DNA from: Porticoccus sp964395715
Lineage (GTDB): Bacteria; Pseudomonadota; Gammaproteobacteria; Pseudomonadales; Porticoccaceae
DNA length: 64,000 nt
Assembly: GCA_964395715.1 (NCBI GenBank)
Contig: CAYNAU010000002.1
Coordinates: forward strand, 594,920 to 658,919
Direction of reading: 5' to 3'
Shown here: positions 32,925 to 42,084 of the stretch, in pieces
Numbering within the stretch: the first letter of the stretch is position 1
How the letters are laid out: each line of letters begins with the position of its first letter
Notes under the pieces: model-generated
Databases searched by the model: none
What the model saw: only the letters and a program-made list of their open reading frames with translations
Told to the model about the DNA's origin: nothing
Made by a program: the position numbers and the translations under genes

Positions 32925-34279
32925 TCCGCATTCCCACGCTTTCACTCAAAGCCCGAGCCATGCTGATTCTCTGTGCGGTGTTTGTGTTGTTTCAGGCCGC
33001 CAGCCTCTGGCTGTATGAAAAGAACCGGGAACGCAACATTTTGCTCACCGAGGCCACAGATATGGCCGATCGGATTGTCGGTATTGTCAATCTGGCCAAC
33101 AGTTTTCCCCAACCGGATCGGGAGGAGATTCTGGCCGCTGCCGAAACACAGTTTCTGGCAACGTTTCCCAGCGTGGTTTCCATCGATCAGGCCGCCTGCC
33201 AGGAAAACGAGTTTTCGCAACATATGTCCGAGCGTATCAACCTGTCCTTTCGAGACATTCCCGGACTTGATGCACAACTCTGCGTGCGCAGTCTTGCCCT
33301 GCCTCAATTTGCCCTGAAAGAACTCCGCACCAGCGGCTTTGACGTTCTGGTCTTTGTGAATTTCCCGGACAGTGAAGAAATCATTTTTCATGCCATTCTG
33401 CCCGAGGGAGGCTCCTTGCTGACCGACCGTATGCTGCCCTATTTTCTGCTGGTAGCACTGCTGACCTTATTGCTGGCCTGGTTTCTTATCAACAAGGCAA
33501 CCTCACCTCTGGAGCGTCTGGCCAAGGCCGCTGATACCATTGGCGTCAACCTCGACAGTCCACCCATGGACGAGAAAGGTCCCCCGGAAGTGGCTCGTGC
33601 CGCCCACGCTTTCAATCGTATGCAAAATCGCCTGTCGCGGTTGGTGCACGGCCAAACTGAGATGCTGGCCGCCATTTCACACGACCTTCGTTCAGCGGCG
33701 ACGCGCCTGCAACTGCGCGCAGAAATGCTCAGCAACGATCAGGAGCGCGAGGGGCTGATGCGGGTAGTAAGCGACATGAAACAGATGATTGAATCTGTGC
33801 TGGCCTACGTCCGTGGTTATGAATCCAGCGAACCCGTCAGAATGGTCAACATCACAGCTCTTATAGAAAGCCTCTGTGACGATCTGCGCGACGAGGGCTT
33901 TCAAATCAGCGATGAGAGCTGCTGTGGACCAGTATCCATGCCGTGCCGGGCCAGTGTACTGCGCCGGGGACTGCAAAATGTCATCGACAATGCCATTAAG
34001 TACACGGGTTCAGCTCACCTGGCGTTGAAGTGCGAGGACGAGTACTTCGTGGTTTCCATCACCGATTCGGGCCCGGGTATTCCTGAAGATCAAATACAGG
34101 CTGTTTTGCAGCCATTCTATCGCCTGGAACAGTCCCGCAACCCGGGGACAGGGGGTGTCGGTCTGGGACTGTCCATTACCCAGAACATTATCAGCAGCAT
34201 GGGAGGCATTCTGACACTGTCCAACCGTCATAGTGGCGGCTTACAGGTGGATATCCGCCTGCCACTCCAAGCGACTTGA
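32921..34279 (+). CDS. EnvZ-like sensor histidine kinase
   Basis: The 452-residue kinase starts with GTG. It has two TM segments (about 11-24 and 167-188) flanking a periplasmic loop of about 140 residues with a Cys pair, then a HAMP domain, and an H-box reading SHDLRSAATRLQLR where SHDLRTPLTRLR is usual. The ATPase domain shows N-box NVIDNAIKYTG, G1 DSGPGIPE and G2 GGVGLGLSI. It pairs with the preceding regulator and is followed by the glucosylglycerate genes, so osmotic sensing is a reasonable guess. Confidence 0.93.
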   Translation: MIRIPTLSLKARAMLILCAVFVLFQAASLWLYEKNRERNILLTEATDMADRIVGIVNLANSFPQPDREEILAAAETQFLATFPSVVSIDQAACQENEFSQHMSERINLSFRDIPGLDAQLCVRSLALPQFALKELRTSGFDVLVFVNFPDSEEIIFHAILPEGGSLLTDRMLPYFLLVALLTLLLAWFLINKATSPLERLAKAADTIGVNLDSPPMDEKGPPEVARAAHAFNRMQNRLSRLVHGQTEMLAAISHDLRSAATRLQLRAEMLSNDQEREGLMRVVSDMKQMIESVLAYVRGYESSEPVRMVNITALIESLCDDLRDEGFQISDESCCGPVSMPCRASVLRRGLQNVIDNAIKYTGSAHLALKCEDEYFVVSITDSGPGIPEDQIQAVLQPFYRLEQSRNPGTGGVGLGLSITQNIISSMGGILTLSNRHSGGLQVDIRLPLQAT

Positions 34280-34375
34280 AACAAAAAACCCCACCATAGA
34301 GGATTTCCCAGCCATCAGGCCAGTGAAGTGACTTTCAAATTGGACCTGAGCGCCGGGCTATATAACAATGGGGCC

Positions 34376-35170
34376 ATGAACAGCGATAAGCAGTTGATCG
34401 TCATTTCCGATCTGGATGGCACATTACTGGATCACTACAGTTACCAGTTTGATGCGGCACAACCCGCCCTCGCCCTGCTGGCAGACCACCAGATCCCCCT
34501 AATTCTCAACAGCAGCAAAACCGCCGCTGAAATCATTGCCATCAGAACCACACTGCACAATCACCAGCCTTTTATTGCCGAAAATGGCGGAGGCATCTAT
34601 TTGCCGGAAGGCACTGATTACCGGCTTGTCCCCATGGGGAAACCGCGGCAGGATTTCCTACCTCTGTTAGCCAAGCTTCGCCAAGAAATGAACCTGTCCT
34701 TCACCGGCTTCAGCGACATGACTATTGCACAACTGCAGGCCTGCACCGGACTGTCTGAACAGGAATGTGGCCGGGCGCGGCAACGTGACTTTACCGAACC
34801 CCTGTTGTGGGAAGATTCAGAAACCGCCTTGCAACAGTTTACCGAGGCGCTGAGCCAGCATGAATTGCGGGTTGTTCGCGGCGGGCGCTTTGTGCATGTT
34901 TCCGGTCGCACCGACAAGGGCAAAGCCATACAGTGGTTGCGTAATTACTTTCAGGAACAGCTGGAACAATCCGTTGAAATCATCGCCCTCGGCGACAGCG
35001 ATAATGACTTGCAAATGCTGGCCATGGCAGAACACCCCTTTATGATCCGCTCCCCGGTACATTCACCACCGGCATCAGAAATAGAACAGTTGAAAGTGAG
35101 TCAACGATTCGGACCAGCGGGTTGGAACGAGTGTATCTGTAACTTTTTTGAAGAACACCGAATGATATAA
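34376..35170 (+). CDS. glucosyl/mannosyl-3-phosphoglycerate phosphatase (HAD family)
   Basis: The 264-residue protein is of the MPGP/YedP subfamily of HAD phosphatases. Motif I DLDGTLLD (nucleophile and acid Asp), motif II LNSSKTAAEI, a Lys near KGKAIQWL, and motif III ALGDSDNDLQML are visible. ATG at 34376 matches the family; an earlier in-frame ATG at 34328 is less likely. It would dephosphorylate the product of the next gene to give glucosylglycerate (inferred from context). Confidence 0.88.
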   Translation: MNSDKQLIVISDLDGTLLDHYSYQFDAAQPALALLADHQIPLILNSSKTAAEIIAIRTTLHNHQPFIAENGGGIYLPEGTDYRLVPMGKPRQDFLPLLAKLRQEMNLSFTGFSDMTIAQLQACTGLSEQECGRARQRDFTEPLLWEDSETALQQFTEALSQHELRVVRGGRFVHVSGRTDKGKAIQWLRNYFQEQLEQSVEIIALGDSDNDLQMLAMAEHPFMIRSPVHSPPASEIEQLKVSQRFGPAGWNECICNFFEEHRMI

Positions 35171-35186
35171 AAGGCGATAAACGATT

Positions 35187-36413
35187 ATGGGCGATTTTTA
35201 CCAGAACGGCGTGGTGACGACCCTCCACAACCTTTCCCACCGCAGTATTGACGATATTGAAACAGAGCTCCTCAAATTTTCCCGCACCAGGCCCATGGCA
35301 CTGGTGCTGCCCTGTCTCTATTCAGAACTGGAAGGCCCGGCACTTTCCAATATCGTCGATGAACTGGCCAAAGTGCCCTACCTGTCTGAAATTGTGATCG
35401 GGCTGGATCGCGCCGACGAAAGTCAGTACCGGCATGCACTGGAATTCTTCTCCCGCCTGCCACAGCCCCACAAAGTGTTATGGAACGACGGCCCCAGGCT
35501 TCAGGCCATCGACGCCCAACTGCAAGGGGAGAACCTTGAGCCCTCCGAACTTGGCAAAGGCCGCAATGTCTGGTTCTGCCTGGGTTACGTGATGGCGTCC
35601 GGCAAGTTCAAATCGGTCGCACTGCACGATTGCGATATTCTTACCTACAACCGCGAATTGCTCGCCCGGCTGATCTACCCGGTGGCCAACCCCAATTTCA
35701 ACTATCAATTCTGTAAGGGCTATTACTCGCGCATTGCCAACGGCACTATCAATGGCCGGGTCTGCCGGCTGCTGGTCACGCCCCTGTTGCGGGCACTGAA
35801 AAAAGTCTTTGGCGGCGATGAATTTATCGAGTACCTGGACAGTTTCCGCTACCCGCTGGCAGGAGAATTTTCACTGCGTACCGATGTTATCAACGATATC
35901 CGCATTCCCAGTGACTGGGGACTGGAGGTTGGCATTCTCTCGGAGATGAAACGTAATTACTCCACCAACCGCATCTGCCAGGTGGACATTGCCGACCATT
36001 ACGATCACAAGCATCAGGATCTATCTGCTGAAGATGCCAGCAGCGGTCTGTCAAAAATGTCCATCGATATCAGCAAGGCCATGTATCGCAAACTGGCCAC
36101 CAACGGTGTAGTGTTCTCGGTGGAAACTTTCCGCACCATCAAGGCCACCTATTACCGCATCGCACTGGATCTGATTGAAACCTTCCACAATGATGCCGTT
36201 ATGAATGGTCTGAGCCTGGATATCCACGCCGAAGAACTGGCGGTAGAACTGTTTGCAGAGAACATCATGAAAGCAGGTCTGCATTTTCTGGAAAACCCCA
36301 TGGAAACACCGTTCATACCCAGCTGGACCCGTGTCTGCAGCGCCCTGCCGGACCTGCCGGAAGATTTCGTGCGCGAGGTCTCCCTGGATATGGAAGAGTT
36401 CAGCAAGAGGTAA
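35187..36413 (+). CDS. gpgS: glucosyl-3-phosphoglycerate synthase-like glycosyltransferase
   Basis: The 408-residue retaining glycosyltransferase is of the GpgS/GT81 type, which transfers glucose from an NDP-glucose to 3-phosphoglycerate. Visible features are MALVLPCLYSELEGPALS, the metal-binding DCD in VALHDCDILTYNRELL, and GDEFIEYLDSFRYPLAGEF with WGLEVGILSE. It is followed at eight bases by the GH13 enzyme. The product pathway is established for this gene pair; the exact sugar donor is inferred. Confidence 0.88.
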   Translation: MGDFYQNGVVTTLHNLSHRSIDDIETELLKFSRTRPMALVLPCLYSELEGPALSNIVDELAKVPYLSEIVIGLDRADESQYRHALEFFSRLPQPHKVLWNDGPRLQAIDAQLQGENLEPSELGKGRNVWFCLGYVMASGKFKSVALHDCDILTYNRELLARLIYPVANPNFNYQFCKGYYSRIANGTINGRVCRLLVTPLLRALKKVFGGDEFIEYLDSFRYPLAGEFSLRTDVINDIRIPSDWGLEVGILSEMKRNYSTNRICQVDIADHYDHKHQDLSAEDASSGLSKMSIDISKAMYRKLATNGVVFSVETFRTIKATYYRIALDLIETFHNDAVMNGLSLDIHAEELAVELFAENIMKAGLHFLENPMETPFIPSWTRVCSALPDLPEDFVREVSLDMEEFSKR

Positions 36414-36421
36414 ACGCGAAG

Positions 36422-38170
36422 ATGAATCCACCGGGGAGTTACACGGAGCTGCATGGCCGGGTGGTTAACCATCTCGATCAGGTTTACGACCACCTGGACA
36501 ATAACGACCTGGCCCATCAGTTACTCTCCGCCATGGGCCTGGATGATCACATTGAGGTACCGGAACCCCACAAAAGCTGCTGGGATGAAAGCGATGTCGC
36601 GGTCATCACCTATGGCAACAGCCTGGTCCGGGAAGGTGAAAAACCACTGCAGACTCTGCACGGATTTCTCTCTGAACAACTGAGTGACAGCATCAGTATT
36701 GTTCATATCCTGCCGTTTTTTCCCTACAGCTCCGACGACGGTTTTGCCGTCATGGAATATACCCAGGTTGGGGACCTGTTTGGCGAGTGGAGCGATATTC
36801 AGCGTATCTCAAACAGCTTCAAACTGATGTCTGACCTGGTGATCAACCACTGTTCTGCCAGAAGCCGCTGGTTTGAACAACTGAGGCAGGGTGAGGCCCC
36901 GGGCAAGGACTACTTTATCAGCGTGTCCCCTGAACTGGATCTCTCCGAGGTGGTTCGCCCCCGCACCAGCCCGCTGTTGAGGGAAGTTCACACACCAGAT
37001 GGAACAGAACATATCTGGTGTACCTTCAGCCACGACCAGCCCGACCTCAATTTTGCCAACACTGATGTGCTGCTGGAATTCACCCGGATTATCCGGCTTT
37101 ACCTCGACTTCGGGGTGAAGATATTCCGACTGGACGCCATCGCCTTTCTGTGGAAGGAGTTGGGCACCAGCTGCATCAACCTTCCGCAGACCCATGAAAT
37201 TGTCCGCCTGCTGAGAACGCTGATCGAGCACCATTCCCCGGATGCCATCATCATCACCGAGACCAACATTCCAGTGCGGGAGAACCTGACCTATTTCGGT
37301 AACGCCAACGAAGCCCACATAATCTACAACTTTTCGTTGCCGCCTCTGCTGCTACACACCCTCGTCAGCGGTGACTGCCATTACCTGAAAACCTGGATCA
37401 TGAGTATGCCGCAGGCCATCCCCGGCACGGCGTACCTGAATTTTATCGCCTCCCACGATGGCATCGGCCTGAGGCCGGCCGAAGGCCTGCTGGAAGACAG
37501 TGAGATCGATGAGTTAATCAGCGCCATGGAAGACTTTGGCGGCTATATTTCCTGGCGAGCCCTGGCCAATAATGTCAACCGGCCCTATGAAATCAACATC
37601 AGCCTGTTTGACGCCCTGCAGGGAACCCTGGCCCACGGACCCGACCAATGGCAAGAACGGCGTTTTATCTGCGCCCATGCCATTATGCTTGCGCTGGAGG
37701 GCATACCGGCATTCTATATTCACAGCTTGCTGGCCACCGGTAACGACTACGAGAAGCTGAAAAACACCAATAACAACCGGGCGATTAATCGCCACAACTG
37801 GGAAGTGGACGAGCTGCTCGAACTGCTTTCGGCAGACAGTCATCACTCCCGGATTTACCAGATGTTGAAACAGCTTATTGCCATTCGCCGCAAACAGCCC
37901 GCCTTCCACCCCAATGCTCAGCAGACTGTGTTGCACCTGGGTGATGGAATTTTTGCTTTCTGGCGGGAAAACCACGACGCCCATCAGAGTATTTACTCGA
38001 TCAGCAATATCACTGACCAACCTATGGACATTGTCGTTGCCGACATCAACCTCACACCCAGCGGACACTGGCGGGACCTGATCGGTGGGTTGGAAATTGA
38101 CAGCGGTGATACAGAGGCAAGATTTCTACTACAGCCCTATCAGACCATCTGGCTCGTTGCACTGTTATAG
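36422..38170 (+). CDS. GH13_18 phosphorylase, probably glucosylglycerate phosphorylase
   Basis: The 582-residue alpha-amylase-family protein is of the sucrose-phosphorylase-like subfamily. The catalytic regions are IFRLDAIAFLWKE (Asp nucleophile), IITETN (Glu acid/base) and FIASHDGIGLRP (third acid). It keeps LMSDLVINHCSARS. Members near gpgS split 2-O-alpha-glucosylglycerate to glucose-1-phosphate and glycerate, which allows recycling of the solute. Its 3' end overlaps the convergent SulP gene by 31 bases. Confidence 0.85.
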   Translation: MNPPGSYTELHGRVVNHLDQVYDHLDNNDLAHQLLSAMGLDDHIEVPEPHKSCWDESDVAVITYGNSLVREGEKPLQTLHGFLSEQLSDSISIVHILPFFPYSSDDGFAVMEYTQVGDLFGEWSDIQRISNSFKLMSDLVINHCSARSRWFEQLRQGEAPGKDYFISVSPELDLSEVVRPRTSPLLREVHTPDGTEHIWCTFSHDQPDLNFANTDVLLEFTRIIRLYLDFGVKIFRLDAIAFLWKELGTSCINLPQTHEIVRLLRTLIEHHSPDAIIITETNIPVRENLTYFGNANEAHIIYNFSLPPLLLHTLVSGDCHYLKTWIMSMPQAIPGTAYLNFIASHDGIGLRPAEGLLEDSEIDELISAMEDFGGYISWRALANNVNRPYEINISLFDALQGTLAHGPDQWQERRFICAHAIMLALEGIPAFYIHSLLATGNDYEKLKNTNNNRAINRHNWEVDELLELLSADSHHSRIYQMLKQLIAIRRKQPAFHPNAQQTVLHLGDGIFAFWRENHDAHQSIYSISNITDQPMDIVVADINLTPSGHWRDLIGGLEIDSGDTEARFLLQPYQTIWLVALL

Positions 38171-39897
38171 CTTGTGCCATCCGGCATATTATCCAGGGCC
38201 TCTGCCAGTGTGGGAAAAACCCGACAGTGCATCCCGTCCGGGCTGAAACCTGCTCTGGAAAGAGTTTTCATCGGCTGAAATTGCAGATCCGCCAAGTACA
38301 CCACAGTACCTTCTGCCCGACAGCTCTCCAGAAATTTATACAATTCTGCAACGCCACCTGAGTCGAGAATCGATACACCGTCGAGATACAACACCACGCC
38401 CTCGCGATCAGTACACTGCTGAGCCAATTCGGCAAAAAGGCGCTCCGCCGCAGCAAAGAACAACGGGCCATTTATTTTCAATACCGACCAGTTCTCAGGA
38501 ATAGCTCGATCCACTACTTTGCTGTTGCGGCTTATATCACTGACTCGGGTCATCTCTGCGATCTCTTTCATAAACAGCAGAGATGCCAACACGATGCCTG
38601 TGGAAATCGCAATCACCATGTCGAACAACACTGTCAGGGAGAAACACACCAGAAACACGGCAATATCACTACGGGGCGCCGTTTTCAGCAGGTGTACAAT
38701 ACGGGGCGCCTCACTCATCTTCCAAGCCACCACCACCAGCAAAGCCGCCATACTAGCCATCGGCAGATAGGCCAACAGCGGCGCAAGAAAGAGCAATGCC
38801 GATAACACCACCAGGGCGTGGACCACTGCTGCAATCGGTGTCTGCGCCCCCGCACGCAAGTTGGCAGCAGAGCGTGCAATGGCTGCGGTTGCGGTAATAC
38901 CGCCAAAAAAAGGCGCGATGATGTTGCCCAGGCCTTGCCCCAGCAACTCGCTGTTGGCACTGTGTTTTGTACCGGTAGCGCGGTCCAGCACCACCGCACA
39001 CAGCAGGGACTCAATTGCCCCCAACATGGCAATGGCAAATCCTGCTGTGAGCAGATCCTGAGCCACGTGCCAATCCCATTTCAAAACTGATTCACCGGGC
39101 TGGTTGCGCAACCAGGGCCACTGGAATTCCGGCAATGCAGGTGGAATGCCCTGTCCGGCAACGCCATCCGCCAGCACATAATGAAACGTGGAGCCGATGG
39201 TAGCAATTTCTGCACCCTGACTGCTGAGCAAATAGGCCGCCGTTCCCCCTAGCACTACCGCCGGCAAATGCGGCGGCACCAGTGTTTTCAGGCGCGGCCA
39301 GAGCAACATTACTGCCAGCGTCAGCGACCCCACCACAACGGCCCAGGACGAGAACTCGGGTGCGGCGCGATACAACGCCACAACCTTGTCGGTAAAGTGA
39401 GAGGGCATTACCATGCCCTGCAGCCCTAGAAGATCCTTTAACTGCAGGGTGGCAATCACTACCGCAATACCCCCTGTAAACCCCAGAGTCACTGACTCGG
39501 GGATATATTCGATATAGCGTCCCAGTCGCAACAAGGCCATAATCACCATCATGCAGCCTGCAAGGACGGTGGCCACCAGCAACCCGGACAGTCCATACCG
39601 CTGAGCGACGGGATAAAGAATAACCACAAATGCAGCCGTGGGGCCGGAGACGCTGTAACGGGAACCGCCGGCCAAAGGGATGAGCAAGCCAGCTATAATG
39701 GCAGTGTAGAGACCGTACTGAGGGGCAACCCCACTGGCAATCGCCAATGCCATTGCCAAGGGAATCGCGATAATCCCCACGGTGATGCCAGCCATGGCAT
39801 CACTGAGCAAGCGGGTTTTTGTGTAAGGTTCGGTCGCCAGCGCAGTGCGCAAGCCATGACCAAGCTTAAGGGAAAACAGGTGTGCTCGATGAGCCAT
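38140..39897 (-). CDS. SulP/SLC26-family anion transporter with STAS domain
   Basis: The 585-residue protein (ATG 39897, MAHRAHLFSL; a longer frame to 39960 is disfavoured) has 10-12 TM segments with the SulP signature region LLSDAMAGITVGIIAIPLAMALAIASGVAPQYGLYTAIIAG and SVSGPTAAFVVILYPVA. The C-terminal STAS domain (about 465-570) includes VVLYLDGVSILDSGGVAELY. It probably exchanges or co-transports sulfate, bicarbonate or similar anions. Confidence 0.93.
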   Translation of the reverse strand: MAHRAHLFSLKLGHGLRTALATEPYTKTRLLSDAMAGITVGIIAIPLAMALAIASGVAPQYGLYTAIIAGLLIPLAGGSRYSVSGPTAAFVVILYPVAQRYGLSGLLVATVLAGCMMVIMALLRLGRYIEYIPESVTLGFTGGIAVVIATLQLKDLLGLQGMVMPSHFTDKVVALYRAAPEFSSWAVVVGSLTLAVMLLWPRLKTLVPPHLPAVVLGGTAAYLLSSQGAEIATIGSTFHYVLADGVAGQGIPPALPEFQWPWLRNQPGESVLKWDWHVAQDLLTAGFAIAMLGAIESLLCAVVLDRATGTKHSANSELLGQGLGNIIAPFFGGITATAAIARSAANLRAGAQTPIAAVVHALVVLSALLFLAPLLAYLPMASMAALLVVVAWKMSEAPRIVHLLKTAPRSDIAVFLVCFSLTVLFDMVIAISTGIVLASLLFMKEIAEMTRVSDISRNSKVVDRAIPENWSVLKINGPLFFAAAERLFAELAQQCTDREGVVLYLDGVSILDSGGVAELYKFLESCRAEGTVVYLADLQFQPMKTLSRAGFSPDGMHCRVFPTLAEALDNMPDGTSYNSATSQMV

Positions 39898-39974
39898 ATT
39901 GATTGCGCAGCTTGTGTGAAATAAAGGGTTGAGATTAACACGCAGACAAATTACGATCACACCCTGTCAGAAGA

Positions 39975-39993
39975 ATGTTAACACAATTAACAT
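39975..39993. promoter_or_regulatory. dyad between SulP and RHH genes
   Basis: ATGTTAA-CACAA-TTAACAT lies in the 126-base gap between the divergent SulP and ribbon-helix-helix genes. It could be an operator for the RHH protein or another regulator. Confidence 0.35.
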
Positions 39994-40023
39994 ACAGAAT
40001 AATGATACCGGTGGATCACACCT

Positions 40024-40224
40024 ATGGAAAACCGTACAGCCCGATTGACGTTACTGATCGATCCGAAAAAGAAAGCAACCTTTGAGAGGCTTTGTTCGCA
40101 GGAGGATGTTACACCATCCCAGAAGGTTCGTCAGCTCATCCGCGAATACATTGAGCACAATGTTGGCCCCAACTGGCGCGAAGAAGTGTTTGGTCCAGAG
40201 GACGAAGAGGCCTCTGAAGAGTAA
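40024..40224 (+). CDS. ribbon-helix-helix (CopG-like) small protein
   Basis: The 66-residue protein has a short N-terminal strand (RTARLTLLID) and two helices (PKKKATFERLCSQ and TPSQKVRQLIREYIEH), the CopG/MetJ RHH layout, and an acidic tail (EDEEASEE). No toxin partner is found next to it, so it is more likely a stand-alone DNA-binding regulator than an antitoxin. Confidence 0.8.
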   Translation: MENRTARLTLLIDPKKKATFERLCSQEDVTPSQKVRQLIREYIEHNVGPNWREEVFGPEDEEASEE

Positions 40225-40238
40225 GACTCTGCCTGGAA

Positions 40239-40550
40239 TTAACCGATTTCTTCAGTAAACGGTGTTCCGGTCAGATCAAGAACAATTTCCTTTTTGCACG
40301 TCAAGATCGTCACCTGATTTTCATTGGTCCAATCAATACTTACCAGGTCATCCATCAGCTCATCGTCCATGGCATCTGGCTGATTATTCTCGGAGTATGC
40401 CGTCACCTCCGGAAACACGATACGCAGTGACGGTTCTTCATCAGACGGATCATCCAGGCACTCGATAAACAGCATCCGGACATCGATATCGTAGACCAGG
40501 TTGTAGATGTACGGGGAGCAATCACCTAACAGTTCAGAAAACAGTGACAT
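40239..40550 (-). CDS. hypothetical acidic protein
   Basis: The 103-residue protein (start MSLFSELLGD, ATG 40550 after GGAAAG; an earlier ATG lies at 40562) is strongly acidic, with patches such as DDPSDEEPSLRIVFPEV and DAMDDELMDDLVSIDW. No domain is recognised. It converges with the RHH gene at 14 bases. Confidence 0.7.
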   Translation of the reverse strand: MSLFSELLGDCSPYIYNLVYDIDVRMLFIECLDDPSDEEPSLRIVFPEVTAYSENNQPDAMDDELMDDLVSIDWTNENQVTILTCKKEIVLDLTGTPFTEEIG

Positions 40551-40605
40551 AGGGCTTTCCATCCAAATTGGCAGAGTCGCTATCGTACTCTATTTTTTTG
40601 CACAA

Positions 40606-42081
40606 CTACTGAATCGGTGAAAATAATTGTGCAAGCTTGATCGTCGCCCTGAACAGCAAGCTGCGCTGTTCCAGTTCGGCAGCACTCAATTCCTCGCAGC
40701 CAAGAAAGTCGTTTTCCAACATCTGCTCAACCTGCCCCGCAAACACCTTGTCTCTGATCATGACGGTGATTTCAAAATTTAATTGGAAGGAGCGGTTATC
40801 AAAATTTGCTGTTCCCACATACGCACGATCATCATCCACCAGCACAACCTTCTGGTGTAAAAATCCCCTACGGTACTGGTATGTCTTTACGCCTGAAAAA
40901 CGCAGACTCATAAGCACCGCATAGGACGATAATTGCACCACGCGGTTGTCCGTTATACCGGGCAGCATCACTTTAACATCCACCCCCCGGAGCACGGCCA
41001 GTTTAAGGGCCTTGATAATAGATTCATCGGGCACGAAGTAAGGGCTGACAATCCACAGGCGTTGAGTGGCACTGTTAATCGCATGCAGAAACATCAACTG
41101 GCAGGACTCCTGGAGATCAGCGGGGCCCGTAGGCAAGACCAGCACCCGCTTGTCACTATCAACCCCGGCCGGGTGCCAGTTCATTGCCGGCACCTCCCCG
41201 GTGGCCCAGTGCCAATCTTCCATAAATGAAAGCTGAACGCCCTGCACAGCAGGGCCTTCCAGTTTCAAGTGGGTATCGCGCCAGGGCGACAGGCGGCGAT
41301 GGGCATTGCAGTACTCATCACCGATATTGGCGCCCCCCACATAGGCTTCATGGCCGTCCACTACCACGATCTTGCGATGATTGCGAAAATTGACCTGAAA
41401 GCGGCGTCGCCGGAACCAGCGCCAGGTGTGGAATGACTGAATATCAATGCCTGATTTGCGACATTGCCGCAAAAAACGGCGGCTGAGACTGAAGCTGCCA
41501 ATGGCATCGTACAAAAAATAAACCCTGACACCCTGCTGTGCCTTTTTGGCCAGGCGCTCGAGAAGCTTTCTCCCCAGCCGGTCGTCGCGCACAATGTAAA
41601 ACTGCACCAGAATGTAATCTTCTGCCCGGTCTATGGCTGAAAAAATCTCTCTGAAGATACGGTCTCCATTAATTAGCAGACTAACCTGATTGCCCTGGGT
41701 AAACGGCATCAGAGCCAGCTTTTCCAGCAGTTGCATGCCTGCGGGCAATTCGCCCGGCAGACTGAAATGCTGGGACATTTCTGCCAGCAATCGCTGGGCG
41801 ATACGCTGGATTTCCAGGTCACCCTTGCGCCGCGCTTCAACATAGCCATAAAAGCGCCGTTGCCCGAACAACAGATAAATAGGCACCACCAGTGGAGGCA
41901 GGAAGACCAGACCCAGTGCCCAGGCAATCGCCCCCTGGGAGGTTCGAGATTTAAAGATAGATTCCAGCGCAAAGAAAATGCCGATGATCTCCATCAGCAC
42001 ATACAGCAACAGCCAGAACTCCGACAATTGTTCCAGACCAGAGGAGAGGCTCTGCACTGCGCCCAGATACCAGTGATTCAC
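40606..42081 (-). CDS. cls: cardiolipin synthase
   Basis: This phospholipase D-type enzyme makes cardiolipin from phosphatidylglycerol in the inner membrane. The 491 residues include two N-terminal TM segments, the first HKD motif HRKIVVVDGHEAYVGGAN (about residue 220), and the second HQKVVLVDDDRAYVGTAN (about residue 399). Length fits ClsA. It begins three bases after the end of the K+ channel gene and is probably in one operon with it. Confidence 0.93.
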   Translation of the reverse strand: MNHWYLGAVQSLSSGLEQLSEFWLLLYVLMEIIGIFFALESIFKSRTSQGAIAWALGLVFLPPLVVPIYLLFGQRRFYGYVEARRKGDLEIQRIAQRLLAEMSQHFSLPGELPAGMQLLEKLALMPFTQGNQVSLLINGDRIFREIFSAIDRAEDYILVQFYIVRDDRLGRKLLERLAKKAQQGVRVYFLYDAIGSFSLSRRFLRQCRKSGIDIQSFHTWRWFRRRRFQVNFRNHRKIVVVDGHEAYVGGANIGDEYCNAHRRLSPWRDTHLKLEGPAVQGVQLSFMEDWHWATGEVPAMNWHPAGVDSDKRVLVLPTGPADLQESCQLMFLHAINSATQRLWIVSPYFVPDESIIKALKLAVLRGVDVKVMLPGITDNRVVQLSSYAVLMSLRFSGVKTYQYRRGFLHQKVVLVDDDRAYVGTANFDNRSFQLNFEITVMIRDKVFAGQVEQMLENDFLGCEELSAAELEQRSLLFRATIKLAQLFSPIQ

Positions 42082-42084
42082 TGG

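Noticed and set aside
40024..40562. RHH gene and its neighbour as a toxin-antitoxin pair
   Set aside because: The neighbour is on the opposite strand, convergent, and acidic with no toxin motif.
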